From NCBI GenBank assembly GCA_031316155.1, contig JALDRB010000001.1, positions 62,001 through 126,000 on the forward strand: 64,000 bases of DNA, given 5' to 3'. This DNA is from Candidatus Scalindua sp. (GTDB lineage: Bacteria; Planctomycetota; Brocadiia; Brocadiales; Scalinduaceae). How positions within the stretch are numbered: the first letter of the stretch is position 1; every line of letters starts with the position of its first letter. Made by a program: the position numbers and the translations under genes. The notes beneath the pieces were generated by a model. The model was not told where the DNA came from. It was given only the letters and a program-made list of their open reading frames with translations, and searched no databases. Positions 36,254 to 46,789 of this stretch are shown in pieces.

Positions 36254-36392
36254 TATACTCATCTCATAATGATTTTCGGATAAAATCCGAGATAAAATTG
36301 AACGAGTAAAGTCCTCGGCATCTTTTATCCGGGGATACCTTCACCAGTATTTGGTTTCCAGTCATACCGAAAACCAAATCGGGTTTAGTATA
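36254..36392 (+). repeat. MITE-like dispersed repeat, copy 4
   Basis: A 139-base copy with left end TATACTCATCTCATAATGA and right end AAATCGGGTTTAGTATA. Internal blocks are complete (GAGTAAAGTCCTCGGCATC, then GGGGATACCTTCACC). It is the same length as the 46398 copy and close to the family consensus. Confidence 0.8.
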
Positions 36393-36483
36393 TAAAAAAT
36401 GATCTTTTTTTTCATCCGATACTGGGTCTCTTCTTTTTATCTGAATGTAAGAGAATATTTGTTTATAGCAAAGGGGCTTAATA

Positions 36484-36786
36484 ATGTTCAATCTAGCAGA
36501 TTACATATCAAAGGAAAAAACCACTGAATTCTGCCAGAGAAACCATATTATTAAACTTGCGATCTTCGGTTCTGCACTGCGAGACGAATATACATCTGAG
36601 AGCGATATTGATATTCTGGTTGAGTTTGAAGCCGAACACATTCCTGGCCTGATGGATATTGCGGGAATGGAAGTTGAATTGACTGAAATGGTGGGCAGAA
36701 AGGTTGATTTACGCACACCAGGAGAACTAAGTAGATTTTTCAGAGATGACGTTCTTTCAAAAGCGAGGATAGAATATGCTGTATGA
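36484..36786 (+). CDS. MNT-type nucleotidyltransferase antitoxin
   Basis: A minimal nucleotidyltransferase of 100 residues. KLAIFGSALRDEYTSESDID then ILVEF is the GSx10DxD catalytic motif, and GRKVDLRTPGELSRFFRDDV is the usual second half. In MntA-HepT modules this enzyme AMPylates and silences the HEPN ribonuclease encoded next to it. The downstream HEPN frame overlaps its 3' end by 11 bases, as in intact modules, but that gene is broken. Its sequence differs clearly from the MNT gene at 35427, so the two are not recent duplicates. Confidence 0.87.
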   Translation: MFNLADYISKEKTTEFCQRNHIIKLAIFGSALRDEYTSESDIDILVEFEAEHIPGLMDIAGMEVELTEMVGRKVDLRTPGELSRFFRDDVLSKARIEYAV

Positions 36787-37058
36787 GGATAAAATCCGCC
36801 TGCAGCGTATCCTTGAAGAGGCAAAAGAAGCTTGTCAATACGTAGAAGGCTATTCCATAGATGATTTTTACAAAGATGGCAAGACCGCGAGGGCTATAAA
36901 TTCGCTCCATCGAAGTTATTGGCGAGGCTGCATCTAAATTATCCAAAGAATACCGAATCAAACATCCAGAAACCCCATGGATAAAAATCATTGGAATGCG
37001 CAACCATCTAATCCATGTCTATTTTGATATTGACTATGATACAGTTAAGCTATCTTAA
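36776..37058 (+). pseudogene. HEPN-family (HepT-like) toxin, frameshifted and truncated
   Basis: The start reads MLYEDKIRLQRILEEAKEAC then GYSIDDFYKDGKTARAI. It goes out of frame near 36896-36903 (one extra A in ATAAATT) and continues in the next frame as RSIEVIGEAASKLSKEYRIK, with the RNase motif IGMRNHLIHVYFDID (R-x4-H). It then ends early at DTVKLS followed by TAA, whereas family members run about 20 residues further. Both lesions suggest a dead toxin beside an intact antitoxin. Confidence 0.8.
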
Positions 37059-37235
37059 GTGCATCAACTTTTTTTATATAAGGTATTTCTTTGCTGATTA
37101 AATCCTTATACAAACTTCCAAGTTTTCTTTTAATTCTTCTAAAGACTTGCCTTGAGTTAGATAATCGGGATAATCTACAAAATGACCTAAAAAAAACTCT
37201 TCATCTTGCCAATGGACATATTTATGAAATACCAT
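37045..37235 (-). pseudogene. HicB-like antitoxin, frameshifted
   Basis: From the ATG at 37235 with AAGGGG upstream it encodes MVFHKYVHWQDEEFFLGHFV then DYPDYLTQGKSLEELKENL, the HicB partial RNase H-like fold. The frame is lost near 37112; the alternative frame continues SLYKDLISKEIPYIKKVDAL to a stop at 37045, the normal end. No clear hicA is seen upstream; degenerate text near 37340-37390 (NPKGFIR, then TTVA) faintly resembles a HicA but has stops. Its 3' end meets the broken HEPN gene tail to tail. Confidence 0.7.
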
Positions 37236-37816
37236 TAAAGCCCCTTTATAAAAGTTAGTTGAAGTGAAATATATTAAATATTGTTGAATAAGTCTTCTGT
37301 AAATTAATATCTTGGGCAACTGTAGTTCATCTTATAAACCCTTTGGGATTGGACTTCGATCCCACAACCCTATAACAGTAAATTTCCAAACATACTTCTG
37401 CTTTCTGTTTTTCCTTCGACTCCTTTTTATCCGACGTGTTGATTGGGTGGCGGTAAGCAATCTTTTATATTGTAAAACACCCACACTCTTTTATAATAAC
37501 GTTAATATCACAATTTTCTATTTTACTTAGTTTTATACAGCAAAAGAGCCGTAAACAGCAGTTACAATTCACTTTTATCACATTTTAAATATCTTCAAAC
37601 AAGATAGTTTTACTTGTTTATATAAGTAAGATTTTCACACACATTTAAAGCTGTATCTATTTTCTTTCAAGGCTTAATCACTAATTACGTTTGAAACTAC
37701 TCTACAGCTATTCTTTTGGAAGTTTTCCCAAAAATCTTTTTTTTCAAAAAAGGTTTGTAGCCAAGGGGGAAAAATAACTATTGACATTGTTCGTTTCTTT
37801 CTAGGATGTTGTTCCT
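37236..37816 (+). other. Non-coding gap upstream of the DUF4365-TPR-PIN gene
   Basis: About 580 AT-rich bases with no convincing gene; faint HicA-like text on the minus strand near 37340-37390 is the only hint. A promoter for the downstream gene could be TTGACA at about 37781, but no good -10 box is apparent. Confidence 0.35.
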
Positions 37817-39972
37817 ATGCATAATACTAAATTACCCAAAGAGTCTGAATCACAGGAAATAGGTCATAACGCAGTTTTAACATTTCACAACTGTCATCCC
37901 ACTTCATGGAGAATTACTGCGACCGATGATGATGCGGATGCAGGTTTAGATATGCAAGTGCAAATAGTTGACCATGGCCATTTTACGAACATGTTTAATG
38001 CTCAAATAAAAGGATCAGCACAGAAAGAAAATGGACAGAATAAAAAACTCAGCGCTGATGGTAAGCATTTCGCACAATCAATGGATATTAATACCTTAAA
38101 TTATTATGCAAGAATCGAAAATCCTATTATGCTCGTCTTTGCGGACCTTACCTAAGACAATGATCCACGGAAGTGTCCAGCTTACTATTTATGGATAGAT
38201 GAAGAAATTGAACGACTTCGAAAAGGGAAACCAAGTTTAGATCATCTTGGCAAGGATTCACACACTTTTCATATTCCTGTAGAAAATATCTTAGATTCGG
38301 ATTTAAACGTTCTGCCATACTTAAATAGCCGCATAGAAAAAAAGAGAGCTTTTGAAGGAATATACAATATAGTTGAAGAAAAATATTCTGATCCAATAGA
38401 TAAGGTCAATCAGATTAGATATGTTTTTGAAACAAATAAAATCGCTATTGATACAATTCTAAACAAAGGGGAAACACCTTGGTTAGATGCACCAGAAGAC
38501 AGTTTTGCGTATGAGTTAAAGAAAGTCTCGGATATTTTATCATTAAACAATGAAAAACTTGCACAAGATAAGTTAGATAAATTAGCTGACCGATTAGAAG
38601 AAGCAAATAATCATGAAAAATCAGAGTATTATTATCAGAGAGCATACTTGACGGGTCTTGTTGGAAAACGTGTTGAGGCACTCCATTTACACAAGAAAGC
38701 TCATTTAACGTCTAAGGAGTTCAAAAAGTATCATCTTGCCTACTTAGAATCAAGAATCCCTTACGAAAAGAAAGATAAAAAAATAATAGATAATATTATA
38801 GCGGAGATATCTGAAGAGGCTGATGTTGATTACCTGCGACTAAAATCAAAATTGCTGGCTTTAAATGGGAATCATAAAGAGGCTTTTGAAATTTTAGAAG
38901 GCCAGGACGAAAAAGACGTTTTCATTCTTAAGGCACTTATACATTTGCTTGCAGGTTCATACGGCAGTTGTGTTAAACAGATTGATAAGGCATTTTCGGA
39001 ACAGGATTTAACGCCCAGACAAGAGCTTAGTACAAGAGCATTAAAAGCCAGATCATACTTCAACCTTGGATTTAGAAATCCTCCTAGAGATACAACAATA
39101 CCTTTCTCTGGCGCACCAGATATGAATCCAGAAACATTAAAAAAAGCTTGGGTAGAACTATTATTGGCTTGGGATCTGGCTAATCAATTAGGATACCCAC
39201 CTGATGTGGAATCTATGATAGATATCTTTATCATTTTAGGAATTTATTTTTCCGAACCAGGTATTATTAAAAAACATCTTATCAGGTTAGCAGAAATCAG
39301 ACCAAATGCTTCAATCATACAAGAGGGTTTGCTTCAGGTTGCAATGCATTTAGATGATAGAACCATTGCTGAGGAACAATTGTCTAGATTGCCAAAAACA
39401 CTAACAAACAAAGTAAATAAAATTGTTTTAACTTTTCGTAAAGACAAAAAATCGGAGGTTGTTAACTTAACCAGTGAGATACTTGATGATCTAATCAAGG
39501 AGAAACCGGCTAATTATGATACCGTTATCGCAATCGCAGCCGAATGTGCTAACGTCCTTTTCATGCATGATGAAAGGAACAGATTTCTCGAAGTATTACA
39601 TACATTTCCTGATTCGAAGACGTTAATTGCTGTTTATGACTATATTATTCAAGTAAAGCAGGAACTGTTAAAAAAGCCTCAAGCACTTGAGAAGTTATAT
39701 GGTGTTTACAAAGAAGGTTATAAGAATTACCAAATACTAGCTCAACTTTTTTATGATCTTAATCCTTATGAGAGAGATTCAGCACAAAAAATTATTGAAG
39801 TATCTGGTGATATTTTTTCTGAAAGAGATTTATTAGATAATGAATATATTATTCTTTGCCAAGCCAAAGCAACAACTCAAGACTGGAATGGCGTATTAGA
39901 AACCTCCCGAAAGGCGCAAATTAGATTTTCAATAAATCCTCGATTTAAAGCATTTGAAGCCTTAGCACTAGA

Positions 39973-41843
39973 CCTTATGCAAGCGTGATTTTTAACAAAG
40001 AGAGTTGAAGAGGTTTGAAATACCCCATTTTACTGGTTAAAATAGGATTTCTCAAAAAACCAATAACCAGCAAAAGGGGCATTTCAGATGAACAAAAAAT
40101 TACGAAAGAAGTATACCAAAACACTCAAGAGAAAGAAACGAGAAATTAAAAAACGACTGGAGAGGAAGCAGTGGGAGGAACAACCCCAACCGATGTTCAC
40201 CGCCAGGAATATCCATTACGAAATAGCAGAGAAGACACAGGCAATCAACTGCGGAGGAATAGGAGCAATACATCAAATGGTACTGAAGAGTGGTTTGGTA
40301 CACGAGATTAACCGGCAGGTCAAATTACTGAAAAGCCATATTCCCTACCACGAGTCAGATCATGTATTGAATATAGCATACAATGTCCTTTGCGGAAATA
40401 TACGATTAGAGGACATAGAGTTGAACCGACAGGATACGGGGTACCTCAATGCAATAGGAGCGCAGAGGATACCGGATCCGACGACAGCGGGGATTTACCC
40501 GTCGATTTAAGAAAGCGGATATCCTGAGACTGATGGAGTGCATCAATACCGCACGCACCGCGTATGGAAAGAGAGCAGGAAGGATTCCATGGAGGAGGCA
40601 CTGATAGATGTAGATGGTACGATAGCAAAAACGTATGGAGAGTGCAAGGAGGGAATAGATGTATCGTATAAGGGGATATGGGGGTATGCGCCGCTGGTGA
40701 TATCGCTGGGGAACACGGAAGGAGGGTGTTGTATCTGGTGAATCGTCCGGGAACAGGCCGAGCCATGACGGTTGTGTGGAGTGGATAGACCGTGCGATAG
40801 GATTGGTGAAGCGATACGCGAAGAGGGTATGTATCAGAGGAGATACGGATTTTCCTTAACGGGAAATTTTGATCGTTGGTCTGAGCAGGCAGACTTTGTG
40901 TTTGGTATGAATGCTCATGCGGTGTTGGAAAGACGGGCAGGGGGAGCTATCGAAGGAATCATGGAAGGAGATAAGGCGTAAACCGAAATACACGGTAAAG
41001 ACCAACGAGAGAAAGAGGCCAGAGAGGGTAAAAGAGCGGATCGTGGAAGAGCGAGGGTATAAGAATATTTGTCTTGAGGAAGAGCACGTGGGAGAGTTTG
41101 CGTATCGACCGGTGAAGTGTGAGAAGAGGTATCGAGTGGTAGTGGTCAGGAAGACCTTGAGAGTAGAAAGGGGTCAGATGAGATTATTTGATGACGTACG
41201 ATACTTTTTTTACATTACAACCCTGAGCGATATACCGGCAGAGGAAGTAGTGGAGTTAGCAAATGGGCGATGCAATCAGGAGAATGTGGTAGAGCAGTTA
41301 AAGAACGGGGTAAATGCGATGAAGATGCCGGTAAGAGATTTGGAGAGTAACTGGGCTTATATGGTAATAACAGCGCTGGCGTGGAATATAAAGGCGTGGT
41401 TTGGGATGTTAATGCCCGACAAGGCAAGGGGTACACAGGTTGTGAAGATGGAATTTCGGAGGTTTGCTTAACACACTGATTTTGCTGCCGTGTCAAATTA
41501 TCAAAACGGGGAGAAAAGATCTTGTATCGTGTTCTTGGGTACAATGACTGGTTGCAGGATTTCTTTGCTACCTGGGAGCGGATCAGAAAACTGAAGATAT
41601 GCATGAGAGGGTAACAAGATTTTGTGAGAAAAATGAATGGAGTTAAAAGTCTGCGGGATTGGTACATCAACATTGTATCATGACACAGTGATATTGTCTG
41701 TTCATAGTGGTATTTTTACGAATTCGAGAAGTTTTACAAACAAAAAAAGTATTGAGAGATGCATAAGGGATCAAACAAGCAACCAATTATTGATTAAAAT
41801 ATTATGAGTACGTGTGTGGTTAATAAACCTCGCTTGTTTTAGG
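39973..41843 (+). mobile_element. IS1380-like insertion sequence, 1871 bp
   Basis: The ends are related inverted repeats: CCTTATGCAAGCGTGATTTT at the left, and the complement of the right end reads CCTAAAACAAGCGAGGTTTA. They share CAAGCG and TTAAC. The element is flanked by a direct repeat ACTAGA (39967-39972 and 41844-41849), and excision restores the host frame. The length and transposase fit the IS1380 family, although that family usually duplicates 4-5 bases. A hairpin (GAAATACCCC/GGGGCATTTC) precedes the transposase start. Confidence 0.85.
40088..41614 (+). pseudogene. IS1380-family transposase, multiple frameshifts
   Basis: It starts MNKKLRKKYTKTLKRKKREI and shows the family text HVLNIAYNVLCGNIRLEDIE and GAQRIPDPTTAGI, then falls through several frames. 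Later pieces are recognisable: IDVDGTIAKTYGE, FSLTGNFDRWSEQADFVFGM, ELANGRCNQENVVEQLKNGV, LGYNDWLQDFFATWER. The catalytic Asp (in DVDGT) and Glu (in NQENV) are still visible in separate frames. At least four shifts mean no active enzyme can be made. The terminal repeats remain intact, so another active copy could still move it. Confidence 0.85.
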
Positions 41844-43673
41844 ACTAGATGAAATAGGAAAAACTGGAGAATCAATTAAACTTTTAGAAGAAATCGTGAA
41901 AGGGGAGAAACACGATCCGTTAGCCTTAGAAATCTATATTAATATATCAGCAAGATGTGGTTTGGTCGCAAAAGCCAAAACTCTAGTTTTACAATTTCTT
42001 GAGAAAGCAACTGAAAAAAAGCAGATACTACATCTTTTAAGAATGATGTTTAACATTGAAATGTATATTGATCCCAAAGGTGAAGGTTTGATTGAGATAT
42101 GTTTGAGATATGGTCAATTGTGCGATCAAGATGATGAATCAGAGGAGGGACTTTATCTAATACAGTTCTTTATGGCAACACTTAATACTGAAAATGTAGT
42201 TCAAAATAATAACGTTAAGGATTTCCAAAAACGATTGCAGAAATATGTAGATAAATTTCCGGAATCAAAAGTTTTAAGATCATTCACTTTGGAAGAAAAA
42301 GCTCCTGAAGAATTCTTGACTCAAATCAAGAAAATAGCAGGATTAACAGAAGAAAAAAGAAGTGGTATGAACGGAATAAGAATCTTTTATGCCGTGAAGG
42401 ATATCCTATTCCTTTTTTAGTCAGGCATAAGGCGCTATTAAACGTTTCCAATTTCCTGCACTTATGGGAATTATCAAAAATAGCTGACAAGGATTGTAAA
42501 CAATATCAATTAACTATTAGTATTGGTACAGAGCTTTATAAAATACGAGAAATAAAAAATTTCAAAGAAAGGATTCCCCTAATCGATGAGGTGTCTTTAG
42601 TGATTTTATTCGATTTGGGGTTACTAGAATATCTTTTTAAGATTTTTTATGAAGTTGCGATTGCAAAAAATACAATTTTAAATCTACAGATGCTAGCTCA
42701 GCAGTTCTTTGGTAGCTCACATGCTATAAAAGCCAAGTCAATTTTCAAATTACTATCAAGACATGTTGATAGAATTAATCAGCCTTCAAGTAATACTACA
42801 ATTGATGAAAATCACATTTTTTATGAATTAGATTGTATTAAATCTGTCTATGATTCTTCAATACACATATATTACACGGACGATGCAATATCAAGGCTCT
42901 ATGTTTGTGGTGATAATCATTATAAAAATACTATTTCTACAATAGATATAATAACGATTTTAAGAGATTATTCCTTAATAACTAAAAAAGAAGCGGCAGA
43001 GAAATTTGCCCAACTGTGTGCGTTTAATATAATGGGGACACTGATACACTATAATGATATATTGATTGTCCTCAAAGATGATCTTCCCGAGGGAGAAAGT
43101 ATAAAGAGCTATCTAGAAAGGTTAAACAACCATCAAAAATTCAAGTCATTTATGAATATGATTTGGTGGTTCAAGAGAGACTACAAGAAAGCCTTGACCG
43201 AAATTGGGCAATTTATCTCGCTCATGATAAGCAGAAGCAGAGAAGATGGTGTATTTATAGAGCAAGACATCATTACCGCCATATGGTGTTTTTGGTATCA
43301 AAAGGTGCAGTTCACTATAAAATCAGAACAAAGCAAACTGCATTTCTTTGCTAGATCATTTCTATTCACTGCTATTGAACTTTTGAAGAGAATAGAACCT
43401 GATCACGAGAATAAAGGAATCTGGGGACAATTATGGAGCATTTATAACGACATAGTAAAATTTACGTATGGAGAAGATATGGATAGAGGCATAGAGAATA
43501 AGTCAAAATCGTTATTAGCACAAATGATCTACGAATTTGAGTTTGAATCTAATACAAAAATTTTCAATTTTATTGCATCAGGATTAACAGCTGGTACATC
43601 AGAAAGCAACTTTTTTCAAAAAGCTTATGCTGAAAGCAGTATTATGATGCGGCAAAAAGGTGATGCTAAATAG

Positions 43674-44204
43674 ACTTTTGAACCGAAGCATAAAGAATGA
43701 TGCAGTAATCTGGTTTTCAAGATTTTATTAAAATAGAGGGAATCAGGATCGCATTTCACTATTGAACAAATGATTAAATCCATCATGCCTGTCTTTGATA
43801 ACAAGTAATAGAAACTTGATACTCGCTTTTCTAACAGGAGGTTTTGATAAAAAATATTCCTGCTAAACTAATCGTCCCCTGCCAGGATCAATCCGTTCGG
43901 ACGGGGACAAGTTGTAAAACAAATAAATCCTTGCTTTAATAGGAGACAATTTGGAACAATCTGATAAAGTTGCTATATTAACTATATTTTATACTACTCC
44001 GACTATGAAGAGAGAATTCGGAGATGTTAGAGATCCTCAAACAATACCGAATCTGGTTCAGTACAGGAGACGGGATGACAAATAGTAAGACTGGCTGCGG
44101 GGTCAGGATAACAGTTCTCGGACAGCCTGTAAATTGTTGACAAGAAAATAGTCTTTTATAAATAATGGATCGCATATTTTGGCGTCTTATGTGAAAGGCT
44201 TTCC
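43674..44204 (+). other. Non-coding stretch with a fragment of the GFA gene 5' end
   Basis: No gene is seen in these 531 bases. At 44004-44025 ATGAAGAGAGAATTCGGAGA is identical to the start of the broken GFA-family gene at 45168, so a third, very short copy of that gene began here. A degenerate inverted-repeat arm lies near 44114. Confidence 0.6.
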
Positions 44205-45023
44205 ATGACCAAAGAATACGAAACATATTGTGAGATGCAGCGTGAATATCGAAACTTTGTACAACTCAACTATATTCCCATGCATAAACATCTCTATACC
44301 ATAAACGACGATATCTTTGTTCCGTCATTTGTGCAGGCTCTCCGGATTAATACACCGGAGGCATTGCAACAAATATTACATGAAGAGCATCCGGGTATCT
44401 ATTCATTTGATATCCTGAAACTGGATTTTTGTAAAAAATTATTAGAGGAAATTATGTGGTTTGAAGAGTGGTGCGCAAGACAACAAATTGCTATACACAG
44501 ACCAAACAGTATGAATAACTACGGAGCAATTCTGGATGATTTTGGTTTTGACTCTTTTCTTAACCGCCTTATGAAAGAATACATTTCACCATTATCAACA
44601 TTACTATTCAACGATGTTGGAGGGGACTCGCTTGACGAGCACCACGGATTTGTTGTGGAATATAAAAGGGGAAAAGATGTTTCTCTCGCCTTTCATACCG
44701 ACGATAGTGATGTTACTTTTAATGTGTGTCTTGGAAGAGAATTTACCGATGGAAAAATTTATTTTCACGGATTGCGGTGCCGTACGTGCCAGGAATCATT
44801 TTCTTCAACAGAAGAGTACGTAGAGATTGTACACAAGCTGGGGCGTGCCCTCTTACATAGAGGTCAACACCGGCATGGCGCAAAAGAAATTACCAGTGGT
44901 GAGCGTTATAACCTGATTTTGTGGTGCAGAAGCAACCAATATCGACGACAAGTTAACTCCGGAGAATGTCCGGACTGGTGCGGCAGCAAGCTTGTGGGAC
45001 AGAGCAGCATAACCAGACCTTAA
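44205..45023 (+). CDS. 2-oxoglutarate/Fe(II)-dependent dioxygenase (prolyl 4-hydroxylase-like)
   Basis: A protein of 272 residues. The double-stranded beta-helix of the P4H/PKHD class is seen in its C-terminal half. The iron ligands are the HxD pair in SLAFHTDDSDVTFNVCLG (His164, Asp166) and a distal His in HRGQHRHGAKEI (His222 or His224). Arg234 in SGERYNLILWCRS would bind 2-oxoglutarate. The first 130 residues have no recognised domain. The C-terminal YRRQVNSGECPDWCG is Cys-containing. Substrates of such stand-alone bacterial enzymes are unknown. It is intact, although its neighbours are broken. Confidence 0.85.
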   Translation: MTKEYETYCEMQREYRNFVQLNYIPMHKHLYTINDDIFVPSFVQALRINTPEALQQILHEEHPGIYSFDILKLDFCKKLLEEIMWFEEWCARQQIAIHRPNSMNNYGAILDDFGFDSFLNRLMKEYISPLSTLLFNDVGGDSLDEHHGFVVEYKRGKDVSLAFHTDDSDVTFNVCLGREFTDGKIYFHGLRCRTCQESFSSTEEYVEIVHKLGRALLHRGQHRHGAKEITSGERYNLILWCRSNQYRRQVNSGECPDWCGSKLVGQSSITRP

Positions 45024-45167
45024 ATATTGAATACCCTTATCAAATAAAAACATGATGAATAGCTGCGCATTCTGCTTTCAATGTTTGAAACAACTGTATG
45101 AACTTTGTTATCATATGTTTGATGGAAAAGTTGTACCATTCAGGTTTTTCTTTATGTAGCTCAGACA

Positions 45168-45659
45168 ATGAAGAGAGAATTCGGAGAATCATACGCGTCA
45201 GTTGATGATGTGAGTTTTACCGCCAAATACCGGGCAAGTTGTTACTGCAGTGCAGTTGAATACGAAGTAAGATCTGATCCCGTCGATGCAAAAATATGCC
45301 ACTGCTTAGCATGTCAGAAATTACATGGCGCTCCCATGCAGTGAATAGCAATATTTCACAAACACGACGTCAGAATAACCAAAGGGATAGAACACCTGCA
45401 CTTTTATAACAGCGATCTCAATAAACAGGAAAGGATTCTTCCCTGTAAAGTGAGCTGTGCAGAGTGCCGCACGCTCATTGCGGATGAAGGACGCAATATG
45501 TGGCTTGCGTTTCCATCCCTCTTTCATTTTGGAGGTATGTCAAAAGTTCCAGAGACATTCAAACCAACCTGTCATATTTTCTATAGCATGCGTATTATCG
45601 ACATCGATGATGATTTGCCTAAGTGGTCGGGTCACAAAAATAAATCACGAAGATTGTAA
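45168..45659 (+). pseudogene. GFA-family (CENP-V/GFA domain) protein, nonsense-disrupted duplicate
   Basis: A single frame starts MKREFGESYASVDD and contains the zinc-binding CYCSAVEYEV and CHCLACQKLHGAP, is cut by TGA at 45342-45344 after PMQ, and continues open to 45659. The intact duplicate at 46790 has tryptophan (PMQWAAIFHKHD) at that site, so a TGG to TGA change is the lesion. About 130 bases upstream are also duplicated. The family includes glutathione-dependent formaldehyde-activating enzymes and many of unknown function. Confidence 0.88.
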
Positions 45660-45896
45660 TCAGCCTTATTGGGGGTAAGCCCAGAACATGCCTATGTACA
45701 CAGAAACCTTTATTGTAAATATCGGGAAGCCTTCGTCTCCACTATCCGGTTATCTTAAATGAACAGCCCTCCATAGATCTCACTTTTCGTCCCCACCTGG
45801 CCCTACCCGTCCAAAGTTGTCAACCACTTACATGTATAATCTCTTCAATGGACATATCGCTTTCTGCCGGGTTAACCTTGCCAATTGGCGACCCTG

Positions 45897-46166
45897 TTAA
45901 GTGATTTCCTCTAATATTTCTTCATCGCCCTCAATGGAATATTTAGAATCAGTTACATAATCGAAGTCAGTATTAGCACCTGTCCAAGGTCCGTACGCGG
46001 TTTCTTGTGACTCTATCGTATGCATTTGCGTTGTCTTGTACTTTAACCTTGCTAGCATTAGAGCGTTATCCGACTTTTCTGCCCGCACGATTATCGCACC
46101 CTTGAAATCGCTCCCTTCCCAAACTTTAGAACTTGGGTCCCTTGGTGTTAGCTTGTATATTTTCAT
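45897..46166 (-). CDS. Small protein of unknown function (89 residues)
   Basis: Not recognised. It has a strong ribosome binding site (AGGAG) nine bases before the ATG at 46166. MKIYKLTPRDPSSKVWEGSD then FKGAIIVRAEKSDNALMLAR reads like a compact beta-alpha domain, and the C-terminus is acidic. It lies between the two GFA copies on the opposite strand and is probably a real gene. There is no signal peptide or membrane segment. Confidence 0.6.
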   Translation of the reverse strand: MKIYKLTPRDPSSKVWEGSDFKGAIIVRAEKSDNALMLARLKYKTTQMHTIESQETAYGPWTGANTDFDYVTDSKYSIEGDEEILEEIT

Positions 46167-46789
46167 TGTCTTGTCTCCTGTGTATGTTCAAAAAACTCAA
46201 ATCTGCCAAATAGTTTTAATCAAACCTTTGTTTCCCCTTTTAAATGGCCATATATGATAGCGGAAATACGAATGTAAATCAAATGATTAACTCAAAGGGG
46301 GCTAAGGTATGTCCCTCTGCTCGCCCGGCACATACAGAAGGATTGTAGTTGATTCGGTTAGCCCTTACTTATCAATTCTTCTTGCTCATCCGGTACATAT
46401 ACTAAAACCGATTTGGTTTTCGGTTATACTGGAAACCAAATCTTGGTGAAGGTATCCCCGGACAAAAGTCGCCGAGGACTTTACTCGCTCAATTTTATTC
46501 AGGATTGTATCCGATAACCATTATCATATGAGTATATTCCAAGCCCCAATCCAAGGTGCATTAGCACCTCTTGCCCTATCCAGCTGCTCAGGCAGAGGCA
46601 CATATAAAATGAAACAGGGTCAAAAATGAAATAGGGCCAGAGCTTAAATATTGAATAAGCATATCCTGCAAAAACGGATGAATAGTTGCACATTCTGCTT
46701 TCAAGGTTTGAATGTTGTATGTGTTCCTGTTATCATAAGTTTGATGGGAAAGTTGTACCATTTAGGTTTTCTTTTATGTGGTTCAGATT
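46167..46789 (+). other. Non-coding stretch with MITE copy and duplicated leader
   Basis: These 623 bases hold MITE-like copy 5 (46398-46536). From about 46650 a leader closely resembles the sequence in front of the broken GFA copy (CACATTCTGCTTTCAA, then GTTGTACCATT). No separate gene is seen. Confidence 0.6.
46398..46536 (-). repeat. MITE-like dispersed repeat, copy 5 (inverted orientation)
   Basis: A 139-base copy reading TATACTAAAACCGATTTGG at its left edge and CATATGAGTATA at its right. It contains GGTGAAGGTATCCCCGG and GCCGAGGACTTTACTCGC, the complements of the blocks in copy 4. Confidence 0.8.

Larger units (their letters stand above)
37817..43673 (+). pseudogene. Giant DUF4365-TPR-PIN protein gene, split by a nonsense codon, an IS and a frameshift
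   Basis: Reconstructed, this is one gene of about 1,327 codons. The N-terminal DUF4365 nuclease-like domain has GLDMQVQIV (Asp45) and FNAQIKGSAQ (Gln63, Lys65), the D...QxK pattern of Mrr-like enzymes. Some 900 residues of helical TPR-like repeats follow. The C-terminal third is PIN-like: IPLIDEVSLVILFDLGLLEY, then HIYYTDDAISRLYV and IDIITILRDYSLITKKEAAE. Lesions are TAA at 38153-38155 in otherwise open frame, the IS at 39973-41843, and loss of one base near 42393. Removing the IS plus one copy of ACTAGA restores LALDEIGKTGESIKLLEEIV. Two nuclease-type domains joined by TPRs suggest an antiviral or stress effector; the name PIN-TPR-GreABC comes to mind but no GreA/B domain can be shown. Confidence 0.8.

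Noticed and set aside
35427-36786. The two MNT genes as a recent tandem duplication
   Set aside because: Their sequences share only the active-site pattern; surrounding residues differ throughout.
37320-37420. hicA upstream of the HicB remnant
   Set aside because: Only faint, stop-containing resemblance (NPKGFIR, TTVA); not enough to call a gene.
40446-41673. Minus-strand open frames of 106 and 152 codons inside the IS
   Set aside because: They are shadows of the frameshifted transposase; the recognisable IS1380 text is on the plus strand.
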